Assembly: GCF_008808095.1 (NCBI RefSeq)
Contig: NZ_CP023396.1
Span: 2,232,001 to 2,296,000 of the forward strand
Direction: 5' to 3'
Origin: Pseudoalteromonas ruthenica
Lineage (GTDB): Bacteria; Pseudomonadota; Gammaproteobacteria; Enterobacterales; Alteromonadaceae
DNA: 64,000 bases
How positions within the stretch are numbered: position 1 is the stretch's first letter; each line of letters starts with the position of its first letter. The notes beneath the pieces were generated by a model, which saw nothing but the letters and a program-made list of their open reading frames with translations, was not told the DNA's origin and did not search any database. A program made the translations under genes and the position numbers. Of this stretch, positions 53,061-62,617 are shown one piece after another.

Positions 53061-54428
53061 ATGGATGAGGTGCAAATACGCCATCATGGCGCGGTAAACG
53101 GTGTTACTGGCTCTTGCCATGAACTTCAGGTGAGTAAGGCACAGTCGGTGCTTGTAGATTGTGGGTTGTTTCAGGGTGCCGAGGCCAAGCCAAGTTTGGC
53201 CATCGACTTTGATATAAGTGCCGTGACTGCGGTTATCATCACGCACTGTCATATTGATCATGTCGGCCGCCTCCCTTATTTACTTGCAGCGGGATTCACA
53301 GGCCCTATTTATGCTTCACAGGCGACATCGGCATTACTGCCTTTGGTCATTGAAGATGCGCTCAAACTTGGTGTCACTCAAGAGCAAGAATTAGTGGCCA
53401 CCTGTATTCGTTTGCTTAAACGCCAATTGGTAAGCGTTGATTTTAAGCACTGGTATGATTTACCCAACACCGATTGTCGCTTTCGACTGCAACGCGCGGG
53501 CCATATTCTTGGTTCAGCCTATGTGGAAATTGATTTGCCGCATAACGAGACCCGCCACCGCGTGGTGTTCTCGGGCGATCTTGGAGCCCCTTACACTCCG
53601 TTACTACCAGCGCCGAAAGCGCCCTACAAGGCCGATACTTTGGTTATTGAGTCCACCTATGGCGATAGCCTCCATCATGGCCGTAAACAACGTACACAGC
53701 AACTTAAAGCCGTGATTGAACGCGCGGTGTCAGATAACGGCGTGGTGCTTATTCCAGCCTTTAGCATTGGCCGCACACAGGAATTACTATACGAGCTTGA
53801 ACAGATTATACACAGCGCTAAAAAGCACTCTTTCTGGCAAGATATCGAAGTGATTATTGACTCTCCCATGGCAGCCAATTTCACCCGAGAGTATCGGCGC
53901 TTTAAGTCATTATGGGATAAAGAAGCCAAAGCAAGAGTTGCTAAAGGTCGCCACCCTCTCGATTTCAATAACATAGTGACAATAGATACTCACCAACAGC
54001 ATGTGCAGCTACTACAATATCTTAAGCAAAGACAAAAGCCCGCAATTGTCATTGCTGCTAGCGGCATGTGCAGTGGCGGGCGTATAGTTAACTACCTCGT
54101 TGAGTTTTTACCAGAGCCCACGACCGATGTCATTTTTGTTGGCTACCAAGGTGCAGGCACGCCAGGGCGAGCTATTCAAAAATATGGCCCACGAGGAGGC
54201 TATGTTGAACTAAATGAGCAACGCATTGATATCAATGCACATATCCACACCATCAGTGGTTACAGTGCACACGCCGATCAGGCTGGGCTGATACGCTTTG
54301 TTACCGGCATGCGTAAAAAACCTCAGCATATTAAAATTGTTCATGGCGATAATGAGGCCAAACAAGCGCTGGCAGAACAGCTCAGAAGTAAGCTTGCGCA
54401 GCAAACCAAGGTAGAAATAGCCACCTAA
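53061..54428 (+). CDS. Beta-CASP metallo-beta-lactamase-fold RNA nuclease
   Basis: A 455-residue member of the YSH1/CPSF73-like MBL group. THCHIDHVGR gives His62, His64, Asp66 and His67, GHILGSAYVEI the third metal site, FSGDLG the Asp, and the beta-CASP part has ESTYGD, AASGMCSGGRIVNYL and SGYSAHADQ, ending IVHGD. Such proteins are predicted ribonucleases; bacterial substrates are mostly unknown. Its last codons ACC TAA coincide with the consensus of the repeats that follow. Confidence 0.92.
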   Translation: MDEVQIRHHGAVNGVTGSCHELQVSKAQSVLVDCGLFQGAEAKPSLAIDFDISAVTAVIITHCHIDHVGRLPYLLAAGFTGPIYASQATSALLPLVIEDALKLGVTQEQELVATCIRLLKRQLVSVDFKHWYDLPNTDCRFRLQRAGHILGSAYVEIDLPHNETRHRVVFSGDLGAPYTPLLPAPKAPYKADTLVIESTYGDSLHHGRKQRTQQLKAVIERAVSDNGVVLIPAFSIGRTQELLYELEQIIHSAKKHSFWQDIEVIIDSPMAANFTREYRRFKSLWDKEAKARVAKGRHPLDFNNIVTIDTHQQHVQLLQYLKQRQKPAIVIAASGMCSGGRIVNYLVEFLPEPTTDVIFVGYQGAGTPGRAIQKYGPRGGYVELNEQRIDINAHIHTISGYSAHADQAGLIRFVTGMRKKPQHIKIVHGDNEAKQALAEQLRSKLAQQTKVEIAT

Positions 54429-54933
54429 TACCTATGCAAGGCTGAAGCCTTGCCTACAACAATCGAACTATACATCTGTTGTAGGTCGGGCTTTAGCCTG
54501 ACTGTCTGGATACACCTGATTCCTGTGCAAGGCTGAAGCCTTGCCTACAACAACCAAACCACAAACCAGTTGTAGGTCGGACTTTAGCCTGACTATCTAG
54601 CTACACCTAATACCTGCGCAAGGCTGAAGCCTTGCCTACAACAACCAAGCTACACACCGGTTGTGGGTCAGGCTTTAGCCTGACTGTCTAGATAAACCTA
54701 ATACCCGTGCAAGGCTGAAGCCTTGCCTACAACAATCACACTATACACCGGTTGCTGATCAGGCTTTAGCCTGACTGTCTAGATAAACTTAATACCTGTG
54801 CAAGGCTGAAGCCTTGCCTACAAAAAACCACACACCCGTTGTAGGTCGGGCTTTAGCCTGACTGTCTAGCTACACCTAATACCTGTGCAAGGCTAAAGCC
54901 TTGCCTACAACAACCAAATCACACACCGGTTTG
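54422..54933. repeat. Second REPIN-like array, beta-CASP gene / galE
   Basis: One B arm followed by five A+B units, period about 92 bp. A arms: TCGGGCTTTAGCCTGACTGT, B arms: GCAAGGCTGAAGCCTTGC plus CTAC. The spacer (CTGTCTAG..ACACCTAATACCTG) differs from that of the first array (CAATCGAAATCAATCTAAC), and the B-arm loop is TGAA rather than TAAAA. Copies within an array are thus more alike than copies between arrays. The array occupies the convergent gap up to the galE terminator. Confidence 0.92.
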
Positions 54934-54942
54934 GGTGTCGAT

Positions 54943-54966
54943 AAAAAAAGGAGCTAAACGCTCCTT
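54943..54966 (-). terminator. Terminator at the end of the galE operon
   Basis: On the minus strand AAGGAGC pairs with GCTCCTT around GTTTA, followed by seven T residues. It lies six bases after the galE stop and closes the surface-polysaccharide operon. Confidence 0.92.
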
Positions 54967-54971
54967 CTCTA

Positions 54972-55988
54972 TTAATCTTGATATCCATCCGGGTTTTTGC
55001 TTTGCCAACGCCACGTATCTTGCATCATCTGCTCAATACCTCGCTGTGCATGCCAGCCAAGCTCATCAGCGGCTTTTTGAGCGCTGGCGTAACAGGCAGC
55101 AATATCCCCATCGCGCCGTGGTGCAATTTCGTATGGCACGGCTTTATCGGCGGCTTGCTCAAACGCTTTCACCATTTCCAAAACCGAGTAGCCATTACCT
55201 GTGCCCAAGTTATAGATGTGCACACCGCTATGCAGGCTCAGCCAATCCAACGCTTTTAGGTGACCAATAGCAAGATCAACGACATGGATATAATCACGCA
55301 CTCCGGTGCCATCTTTGGTGTTGTAGTCATCACCAAAAACTGCCAGTTGCTTGAGCTTACCTACCGCCACTTGAGAAATATAAGGCAATAAATTATTTGG
55401 GATACCATTGGGGTCTTCGCCTATTTGCCCACTATGGTGCGCACCCACCGGATTAAAATAACGTAAAATAGCGAACCGCCAACGCTCATCCGATTGCGCT
55501 ACATCCTGCATGATTTGTTCAACCATTAACTTTGACGTGCCGTATGGGTTGGTCGTCCCCCCCACGGGTGCCGATTCCTTAATGGGCAGAGTCTCAGGGT
55601 CACCATAAACGGTCGCCGATGAGCTGAACACTAAAGAAAACACACCGGCATCGCGCATGGCCGAAATTAACGTCAATGAACCTTGTACGTTATTTTGGTA
55701 ATACAGAGTAGGCTTAGCAACAGATTCACCCACGGCTTTCAAGCCCGCGAAGTGCACAACGCTATCAATATCATGGTTCTTAAATACGCTATCAAGTGCG
55801 CCTTTATCACACACATCACCTTTCACAAAGGTGACAGGCTTGTCGGCGAGCACTTCAACGCGACGTAGCGACTCTCTGGAGGCGTTACTCAGGTTATCAA
55901 AAACCACCACCTCACTTCCTTGATTTAGCAGTTCCAACACGGTGTGAGAACCAATGTAGCCGGCACCACCTGTCACTAAAATTGCCAT
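54972..55988 (-). CDS. galE: GalE, UDP-glucose 4-epimerase
   Basis: A 338-residue NAD-dependent epimerase interconverting UDP-glucose and UDP-galactose. GGAGYIGSH at 7-15 binds [11 protein letters not shown] and YGTSK carry the catalytic Ser/Tyr/Lys; [13 protein letters not shown] is a family C-terminal pattern. Last gene of the minus-strand operon, 15 bp after galU. It supplies UDP-Gal for surface glycans. Confidence 0.96.
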   Translation of the reverse strand: MAILVTGGAGYIGSHTVLELLNQGSEVVVFDNLSNASRESLRRVEVLADKPVTFVKGDVCDKGALDSVFKNHDIDSVVHFAGLKAVGESVAKPTLYYQNNVQGSLTLISAMRDAGVFSLVFSSSATVYGDPETLPIKESAPVGGTTNPYGTSKLMVEQIMQDVAQSDERWRFAILRYFNPVGAHHSGQIGEDPNGIPNNLLPYISQVAVGKLKQLAVFGDDYNTKDGTGVRDYIHVVDLAIGHLKALDWLSLHSGVHIYNLGTGNGYSVLEMVKAFEQAADKAVPYEIAPRRDGDIAACYASAQKAADELGWHAQRGIEQMMQDTWRWQSKNPDGYQD

Positions 55989-56003
55989 TTTAACTCCTTC
56001 GCT

Positions 56004-56879
56004 TTAAATACTCTTGAGGTGTTCCGAGAAGTCCGCACCTAACTCAGGGTGTTGCTGGGCATAGCGTACAAACGCCTTCAAATATCCCAACTTGTCGCCG
56101 CAGTCATGAGAAATGCCACTCATGCGAAATGCCTCGACCGCCTCTTGAGCTATCAGCATATCAATGGCATCGGTCAATTGTATTTCACCACCGGCACCAA
56201 TAGGTGTCTTTCTTAGCAGTGGCCAAATATTGTGAGACAGTACATAGCGACCTACAACCGCGAGATTAGACGGTGCGTCTTCGACTTTAGGCTTTTCTAC
56301 CATAGACTTGATGACTGCACTCTGACCAGGTTCAATTTGCTCGCCATTAATATCAGCAATACCGTACTTACTAACGTCTTGTTGCGCTACGGCCTCAAGC
56401 ATAATTTGACTGGTTTGCGTATCCTTAAAACGGGCAATCATTGCCGCTAAGTTTTCACTGGTTTGGTCGGCACTGTACTCGTCTAAGATGACATCCGGAA
56501 GAATAACCGCAAAAGGCGCATCACCCACCACTGGCTCAGCACACATAATGGCATGCCCTAAGCCTTTGGCCTCGCCCTGGCGTACACCAATAATGGTAAC
56601 GTCGTCGGGGCAAATAGAGCGTACTTCTTCAAGCAATTGGCGTTTAACCCGTTTCTCCAAAGTCACTTCCAGTTCAAAGCTAGTATCAAAGTGATTTTCC
56701 ACTGAGTTTTTCGATGAGTGTGTCACTAAAATAATTTCTTTGATCCCCGCTCGCACACACTCATTGACAACGTATTGAATAAGCGGCTTATCAACAAGAG
56801 GAAGCATTTCTTTAGGGATAGCTTTGGTCGCGGGAAGCATGCGGGTGCCCAAGCCCGCAACGGGGATAACGGCTTTCAT
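56004..56879 (-). CDS. galU: GalU, UTP-glucose-1-phosphate uridylyltransferase
   Basis: A 291-residue nucleotidyltransferase making UDP-glucose. [20 protein letters not shown] is the defining N-terminal loop, [13 protein letters not shown] the sugar-phosphate site, and [19 protein letters not shown] a conserved later motif. The start is at ATG 56879, with AAGGAC upstream and the universal MKAVIPVAG start; ten earlier in-frame residues are unlikely. Confidence 0.96.
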   Translation of the reverse strand: MKAVIPVAGLGTRMLPATKAIPKEMLPLVDKPLIQYVVNECVRAGIKEIILVTHSSKNSVENHFDTSFELEVTLEKRVKRQLLEEVRSICPDDVTIIGVRQGEAKGLGHAIMCAEPVVGDAPFAVILPDVILDEYSADQTSENLAAMIARFKDTQTSQIMLEAVAQQDVSKYGIADINGEQIEPGQSAVIKSMVEKPKVEDAPSNLAVVGRYVLSHNIWPLLRKTPIGAGGEIQLTDAIDMLIAQEAVEAFRMSGISHDCGDKLGYLKAFVRYAQQHPELGADFSEHLKSI

Positions 56880-56963
56880 AAAAGTCCTTGAAATAAAAAT
56901 GGCTAGCAATTGCTAACCATTCTAATATCTTTTTAGGGCTAAACACCAGTGAGAAACGGCTTG

Positions 56964-58133
56964 CTAATCGGTGCCAAAAATATCTCGTGTATACACTTTG
57001 TCTGTGACATCGTTTAAAGATGCAAACATCCGGTTGGCAACAATCACATCAGCATGAGCTTTAAAATGCTCTTCGTCTTTAAAGACTTGAGAATTAAAGA
57101 AGCTATCTTCTTCGAGTGTTGGTTCAAAGATAATTACTTCGACCCCTTTAGCCTTAATGCGCTTCATCACTCCTTGAATCGCTGAGGCCCTAAAATTGTC
57201 GGACCCCGCTTTCATGACTAAGCGGTAAAGCCCAACTACGCTGGGTTTTTTAGCCAAAATAGACTCAGTAATAAAGTCTTTACGGGTGCGGTTCGCTTCA
57301 ACTATCGCTGAAATCAGGTTATTCGGCACATCCTGATAATTAGCTAAAAGCTGCTTGGTGTCTTTCGGCAAGCAATAACCGCCATAACCAAACGACGGGT
57401 TATTATAATGATCACCTATACGCGGGTCTAAGCCAACGCCCTCGATGATCTGACGAGTATTCAAGCCATGCGTCTCTGCGTAGGTGTCCAGCTCATTAAA
57501 ATAAGCAACCCGCATCGCCAAATAGGTATTTGAGAATAGCTTGATAGCCTCAGCTTCGGTGGAGTCAGTTAGCAGCACCTGAATATCCTGCTTTTTTGCC
57601 CCTTCAACAAGCAAATCAGCAAACGATTGCGCGGTTTGTGAGCGCTCACCCACAATCACCCTCGAAGGGTACAAATTGTCGTGAAGCGCTTTGCCTTCAC
57701 GCAAAAACTCAGGAGAGAAAATGACATGTAAGCCGGGAAATTGCTCAGCCACACTTTGCGTGTACCCCACCGGCACGGTCGACTTAATCACCACGACCGC
57801 ATTCGCAGCATAAAGCTGAACATCGGCTAATACCGACTCCACAGAGCTCGTATCAAAGTAGTTGGTTTGCGGGTCATAGTCCGTTGGTGTTGCTATCAAA
57901 ACAAAGTGCGCGTCGGCATAAGCCGCTTGCTTGTCCGTAGTCGCGTGGAAGCGAATATTGGCATCACCTAGGTATGCATCAATATCGGCATCAACAATGG
58001 GAGAGACGCCCTTGTTAAGGGCCTCTACCCGGCCTTGGTCTATATCCAACGCCACTACCTCATTGTGTTTGGCCAACAACATGGCGTTAGACAAACCCAC
58101 ATACCCTGTGCCAACGACAGTAATCTTAGTCAA
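56964..58133 (-). CDS. ugd: Ugd, UDP-glucose 6-dehydrogenase
   Basis: A 389-residue enzyme oxidising UDP-glucose to UDP-glucuronate. GTGYVGL (8-14) binds [23 protein letters not shown] is the substrate signature, and [11 protein letters not shown] has the catalytic Cys. It is the short form as in E. coli Ugd. TTG is the start, with GGAAAGG eight bases upstream. Placed in an operon with galU and galE to supply acidic sugar donors. Confidence 0.96.
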   Translation of the reverse strand: MTKITVVGTGYVGLSNAMLLAKHNEVVALDIDQGRVEALNKGVSPIVDADIDAYLGDANIRFHATTDKQAAYADAHFVLIATPTDYDPQTNYFDTSSVESVLADVQLYAANAVVVIKSTVPVGYTQSVAEQFPGLHVIFSPEFLREGKALHDNLYPSRVIVGERSQTAQSFADLLVEGAKKQDIQVLLTDSTEAEAIKLFSNTYLAMRVAYFNELDTYAETHGLNTRQIIEGVGLDPRIGDHYNNPSFGYGGYCLPKDTKQLLANYQDVPNNLISAIVEANRTRKDFITESILAKKPSVVGLYRLVMKAGSDNFRASAIQGVMKRIKAKGVEVIIFEPTLEEDSFFNSQVFKDEEHFKAHADVIVANRMFASLNDVTDKVYTRDIFGTD

Positions 58134-58148
58134 AACGACAACCTTTCC

Positions 58149-58850
58149 TTACGCCGACTGGTTTTCTAATAAACTAGGCAGGTGCTCTAGTGACATGATC
58201 ATTGCGTAGCAGTGATACAGCACACCCAGTTTTTTAAGTTCGATATACTTACGCTGTGATAGACCTTCGAGCTTTTTCTGGTTAAGTACGAAGAAGCTTT
58301 GCAGTTCTTTTTTCTCACCTTGCGACTCAACCACCAACTGACGAGGCTCAATTAACTCATATTCCACTAATAGCTTAGTAAATTCACGAGTTTGATGTTG
58401 CTGCTGGGTGAAGTGTACCAAATGCTGTTTACGGCCTTTAAGCGCCTCGGTCTCAGAGCCATCATCATTAAACATGGCGACGGTAGACTCATCTTCGGCA
58501 TTGGCGATCAGCTCGCTTTGCATATCAACCGCAACAATATAATCATTGCCCTTAGTTTGGCTGAGTATCAACGGTTGATTAAACAGCGCTAATGGAGTGC
58601 GCTTTGCCAGCCATTTGCCCTGCTCAACGAAGTTGTTGCGCTGTGGCTCAAGCGAAAACAATGCAAAAGGGGCCAACTCACCATTACTTTGGCGTAAAAA
58701 TACTAAAGGAAACTCAGCTGCTAGCTTTGGCATCTCCGATAATACAACCGGCACAGCCTGCTGTTTCTCTAGTGAATTCAGTGGTAAGTCTTTTTTAATT
58801 CGTAAATTTTTATGCGTTTGGGCATTTAATCCCTGAAATTGACGAGCCAT
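58149..58850 (-). CDS. SapC-family protein
   Basis: A 233-residue soluble protein of the SapC family. The N-terminal part (VPVVLSEMPKLAAEFPLVFL) and ELAPFALFSLEPQRNNFV match the usual family pattern. SapC was named for its link with S-layer export genes in Campylobacter; other members occur beside sulfotransferases or tryptophan halogenases, and the biochemical role is not known. GGAG precedes the ATG. Nine bases separate it from the sulfotransferase gene, and an S-layer-like gene is at the head of the locus. Confidence 0.85.
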   Translation of the reverse strand: MARQFQGLNAQTHKNLRIKKDLPLNSLEKQQAVPVVLSEMPKLAAEFPLVFLRQSNGELAPFALFSLEPQRNNFVEQGKWLAKRTPLALFNQPLILSQTKGNDYIVAVDMQSELIANAEDESTVAMFNDDGSETEALKGRKQHLVHFTQQQHQTREFTKLLVEYELIEPRQLVVESQGEKKELQSFFVLNQKKLEGLSQRKYIELKKLGVLYHCYAMIMSLEHLPSLLENQSA

Positions 58851-58859
58851 TGACTGCTC

Positions 58860-60578
58860 CTACTTGTCGTCAAATGATAAAGAATAACCGTAGTGAGCGG
58901 CTATTGATTCTAATTGTGGCGCGTATGGCAACAATTTATCTGCATAATTATGCCATGTATTGATAGACCCTTTATAGAGCTTTTGCGTTACTTGGCCTTT
59001 TGATGCTGAGGTCACATGCTTTTTCTCGCGTGCAAACTTATCAAACTCTTTGTAACTGTCATCAGCCTCAATACCAATAAAGTCGAACACCTGCTGCATT
59101 TGATTGTCGAAATCTTGCACAATGTCTTCATACTTTATTTCTAAAAAGTTCTCCCCTACTCGCTCCTTGAAGTAAAGCCACATTTCAAATGTTGTTTTAT
59201 ATAACTCTGTAGCACTATCAAGCGTCAATAAAAGGTCATTGAACGCATGGGAGCTGAAGTTTTGCTTGAAGCAACTCAACAGTACATCGAACGGATGACG
59301 AATAGGCGTTATCACCCGAGCGTTGGGGAATAGCGTTAAAATCAGAGGCAGCGCAATGGTATGGTATGGGCTTTTATCGACTATTTGTCCAAGCTTCACA
59401 TCATCGTTATTGAAGTAACGTTTTGCATAACTTAGATACACGCCTCTTAAGAAGTCTATTTTTTCATCATCTAGCTTAGCTAAATCCTGAGGGTAGGTAT
59501 AACCGTATTGGCTATACATTGCCGCGATAACCGGCGCCATAGTATCGGCTTCACTAAAAATATAAAGCTGCTTTTGCGTATCTAAAGCTGTTTCTAATAA
59601 CGTTGTTCCAGAGCGTGGAAAGCCCCCCATGAAAACTGGGCTCTCGGTATTATCTTTTTCACCGCTTTCGCGTCTATCTAATACTTTCGTCAGTAGCTTT
59701 TTAACTGCTTGACGATTTAGTGGCGTTAGTGTTCGTTCTTTTAAATGAAGCTGAGCGGCACGTTGCACTAACTGGAATGACTCTTCATAGTTTCCAAGCT
59801 TGTCATAGACTCGAGCTAAATCATAATTGATTGCCTTATGATCGCCACTACGGATAGCCTCATACTTTGTCACACACTTTTGATACTCGCCATTATGAGC
59901 CAATAGCAATACCTCAGCTACTTCATTGAGGATATTAGGTTCGTGTTTACTTTTCTCTAGCAGCTTTCTCGCTTGCTCGTAATAACCTGCATCTATCAGC
60001 ATTAAGGCGGCATGTAGAGCCTGCTCAATAGACCCTTCTAACAGATATCTTTGCGTTAGTTGCTCCACTAGCGCATGCGCGTCTTGTTTGTGGCCTTGCT
60101 TTGAATAGGCTTCAATCAATAAGTTACACGTATGTAGGTAAAAATCTGATTTACTTAGCAGTGGTAATAGCACATCTACTGATCTTTGAAAGTCACCCAG
60201 CTTGTTAAAAAGCTCAGCGGCAGCGATACGAGATGCGTCGGCATATGAGTCATTACCGGCCTGAGTGGCTTGAACAAAATACTCTGATGCCAAGGCCGAG
60301 TCACCCAGCTTGAAACTGGTTCTGCCTTTCAAATTAAGCTCAATGGGCGTTAAATTGGTATATTTAGCAGTTAAATTCTCCAATAGAGCCCACGCTTTAC
60401 TAAAGTCGAGTAGTTGGAAGCGGCACTCCGCTAATAAATATAACCCTTGGCGCGAGAGGCCAGCATTGCTTCTTTGAATTTTTTGCAGTGCCGAGATGGC
60501 AGCCTTGTAGTTACTGCTATTGAAGGCACTTTGTGCCGTTTGCCATAATTTATCTAGTTTTTGTTGTTTAATTGACAT
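58860..60578 (-). CDS. TPR-sulfotransferase fusion protein
   Basis: A 572-residue protein. The N-terminal half (about 1-270) is TPR-like helical repeats (AISALQKIQRSNAGL, ASEYFVQATQAGNDSYADAS and others); the C-terminal half is a sulfotransferase with the 5'-phosphosulfate loop GGFPRSGTTLLE near 316-325 and the 3'-phosphate strand RVITPIRHPFDVLLS near 415. It would transfer sulfate from PAPS to a protein Tyr or to a sugar; bacterial TPR-sulfotransferase targets are largely unknown. It overlaps the upstream dehydratase gene by 11 bases, so it is tied to the surface locus. Confidence 0.9.
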   Translation of the reverse strand: MSIKQQKLDKLWQTAQSAFNSSNYKAAISALQKIQRSNAGLSRQGLYLLAECRFQLLDFSKAWALLENLTAKYTNLTPIELNLKGRTSFKLGDSALASEYFVQATQAGNDSYADASRIAAAELFNKLGDFQRSVDVLLPLLSKSDFYLHTCNLLIEAYSKQGHKQDAHALVEQLTQRYLLEGSIEQALHAALMLIDAGYYEQARKLLEKSKHEPNILNEVAEVLLLAHNGEYQKCVTKYEAIRSGDHKAINYDLARVYDKLGNYEESFQLVQRAAQLHLKERTLTPLNRQAVKKLLTKVLDRRESGEKDNTESPVFMGGFPRSGTTLLETALDTQKQLYIFSEADTMAPVIAAMYSQYGYTYPQDLAKLDDEKIDFLRGVYLSYAKRYFNNDDVKLGQIVDKSPYHTIALPLILTLFPNARVITPIRHPFDVLLSCFKQNFSSHAFNDLLLTLDSATELYKTTFEMWLYFKERVGENFLEIKYEDIVQDFDNQMQQVFDFIGIEADDSYKEFDKFAREKKHVTSASKGQVTQKLYKGSINTWHNYADKLLPYAPQLESIAAHYGYSLSFDDK

Positions 60579-62514
60579 AGTTTGATTCGTATTTCTTTGA
60601 TGATGTCCACAGCAAGTCGACCAAGTTACTTTGTGGTTGGTACTCCAACGGCGCCGCTAACAATATGGCTCTTACTTGCTCACAATCAAATTGATTGCAT
60701 GCTAAACGCAGCTGCTCTAAAGTCACACGCAATTGTGAATAAGGCAAGAACTGCTCCTGAGCGGTCATAATACGCTCATGAGTCGTGCCTTGTACATTAT
60801 CCCCAATCAAAAGCTCTTCATACAGTTTCTCGCCCGGGCGCAACCCAGTGCATTGAATCTCAATATCACCATAAGGGTTGGCGTCATCACGCACTTCTAA
60901 TCCAGACAGGTGCACCATCTTGGTTGCTAAATCTTTGATTTTGACTGGCTCACCCATGTCTAATACAAACACATCACCGCCTTGTCCCATCGCGCCCGCT
61001 TGTATCACTAACTGCGCCGCTTCTGGGATGGTCATAAAATAGCGGGTAATATCATAGTGGGTTAGGGTTATAGGCCCGCCACTGGCGATTTGCTTGCGAA
61101 ATAAAGGCACTACAGAGCCGGAAGAGCCCAGCACATTGCCAAAGCGCACCATACAGAAGCGCGTTCCCTTTTGGTGCTTGGCAAGGGCTTGCAGGATCAT
61201 CTCTGACATGCGTTTACTGGCGCCCATGGTATTAGTGGGGCGAACCGCTTTGTCGGTCGAAATTAACACAAAGGTTTCTACTTTGTGTGTTATAGCGGCT
61301 TGCGCGGTATTGAGGGTTCCGAATACGTTATTCTCCACCCCTTCTATGGTGTTGTATTCAACCAAAGGCACATGCTTATACGCTGCTGCATGGTACAGGG
61401 TTTGTACATTGAAGTGATGCAACACTGAGCCGATGCGCTCGGCATTTTGCACTGAGCCGAGAACAGGGGTAATAGTACAATTAAGGTTTTGCGCTTTCTT
61501 AATACCGTTTAACTCTTTATCTATGCTGTAAAGGTTAAACTCTGAGGCTTCGAATAAAATTAGCTGTGTGGGTTGCTGAGCAATAATTTGACGGCACAGC
61601 TCAGCGCCAATAGAGCCGCCAGCGCCGGTAACCAGCACCACCTTGTCACGAATATTGGCCTGCATCAGCTCAGGGACTGGATCAACGGCGTCGCGACCCA
61701 GTAAATCGGCGACATCAACCTCGTTAAGCTCATCAATGCGGTGCTTACCGGCAACAATATCGGCAATACAGGGAATGGTCAGCACTTTAATACTGAGTGG
61801 CTCAAGCCCTGAGAGAATTTGTTTACGTTTAGCGCGAGTAGCGCTGGGAACCGCTAACAGTAATTTGGTTGCACCCTTACTTTTTATTAGCTCTGGGAGC
61901 TGATCACGGCGATAAACGTTAATGCCCATGATCATCTGCCCCTGTAGGCTGGCATCATCATCAATAAAAGCGGCGGCATGGTACTCACCACTATTTATCA
62001 GTCCGGTGGCCACTTGGCGTCCGGCAGACCCAGCGCCATAAATAATGACCGGCTCAACCCCTTGTAATTGTTTGGCAGAAATTAGCGCGCGAATAAAAAC
62101 ACGGCTTCCACCAACGCCTAACAACAAATAACAGGCATAAATTAACACCGATGGCCAGGTAATGGTTGAAGGTAGAATATGGGAGAACACATATAAACTC
62201 AGGGTGCTGGCTAGGCTTGCGCTGAGCACCACGCCCACAGCACGGCTACTGATATAGCGCAGTACTGCACGGTATAAACCAATGCGAATAAAAATAGCTA
62301 AGCTGGTCAGTGATACCGCAGCAAGCACAACCCAGTTCGCCGGTGTCGCCAACGCCGTGGTAATCGGCGATATCAGGGCAACAGCCCCCCAAAATGCGGC
62401 AACGATAAAACTTAAATCAACAGCAAGTGTAAATAAACGTTTGTGGGATTGGTGAGCACCCAGTAATGGTTCAAGAAAAGACATAACGGTTATTTGATTG
62501 GCCTCGAAATCCAT
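60568..62514 (-). CDS. WbpM/CapD-type UDP-sugar 4,6-dehydratase (membrane-anchored)
   Basis: A 648-residue membrane enzyme of the FlaA1/WbpM/CapD long type. Four N-terminal membrane helices (about 25-130), a first Rossmann-like domain (IIYGAGSAGRQVATGL near 157), then the catalytic SDR domain with VTGAGGSIGAELC near 295 and STDKAVRPTNTMGASKR near 430, where Met replaces the usual catalytic Tyr, as in this group. It makes UDP-4-keto-6-deoxy sugars for O-antigen, capsule or protein glycosylation. Start at ATG 62514; an ATG 30 bases downstream is possible and neither has a good ribosome site. It is the first gene after the S-layer gene's terminator. Confidence 0.9.
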   Translation of the reverse strand: MDFEANQITVMSFLEPLLGAHQSHKRLFTLAVDLSFIVAAFWGAVALISPITTALATPANWVVLAAVSLTSLAIFIRIGLYRAVLRYISSRAVGVVLSASLASTLSLYVFSHILPSTITWPSVLIYACYLLLGVGGSRVFIRALISAKQLQGVEPVIIYGAGSAGRQVATGLINSGEYHAAAFIDDDASLQGQMIMGINVYRRDQLPELIKSKGATKLLLAVPSATRAKRKQILSGLEPLSIKVLTIPCIADIVAGKHRIDELNEVDVADLLGRDAVDPVPELMQANIRDKVVLVTGAGGSIGAELCRQIIAQQPTQLILFEASEFNLYSIDKELNGIKKAQNLNCTITPVLGSVQNAERIGSVLHHFNVQTLYHAAAYKHVPLVEYNTIEGVENNVFGTLNTAQAAITHKVETFVLISTDKAVRPTNTMGASKRMSEMILQALAKHQKGTRFCMVRFGNVLGSSGSVVPLFRKQIASGGPITLTHYDITRYFMTIPEAAQLVIQAGAMGQGGDVFVLDMGEPVKIKDLATKMVHLSGLEVRDDANPYGDIEIQCTGLRPGEKLYEELLIGDNVQGTTHERIMTAQEQFLPYSQLRVTLEQLRLACNQFDCEQVRAILLAAPLEYQPQSNLVDLLWTSSKKYESNYVN

Positions 62515-62568
62515 TTATGCGGCGGCAAGTTTAGCGCCTGCGTCATGAATTTGCAATGAAGGCAATAA

Positions 62569-62595
62569 AAAAGGCACCCGTAGGTGCCTTTTTTT
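62569..62595. terminator. Terminator after the S-layer-like gene
   Basis: AAGGCACC pairs with GGTGCCTT around CGTA, flanked by A and T runs. It lies 23 bases after the stop of the minus-strand surface-protein gene. Partial readthrough would feed the polysaccharide operon. Confidence 0.92.
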
Positions 62596-62617
62596 AAGTT
62601 AGTAAACTAACTTGGAA

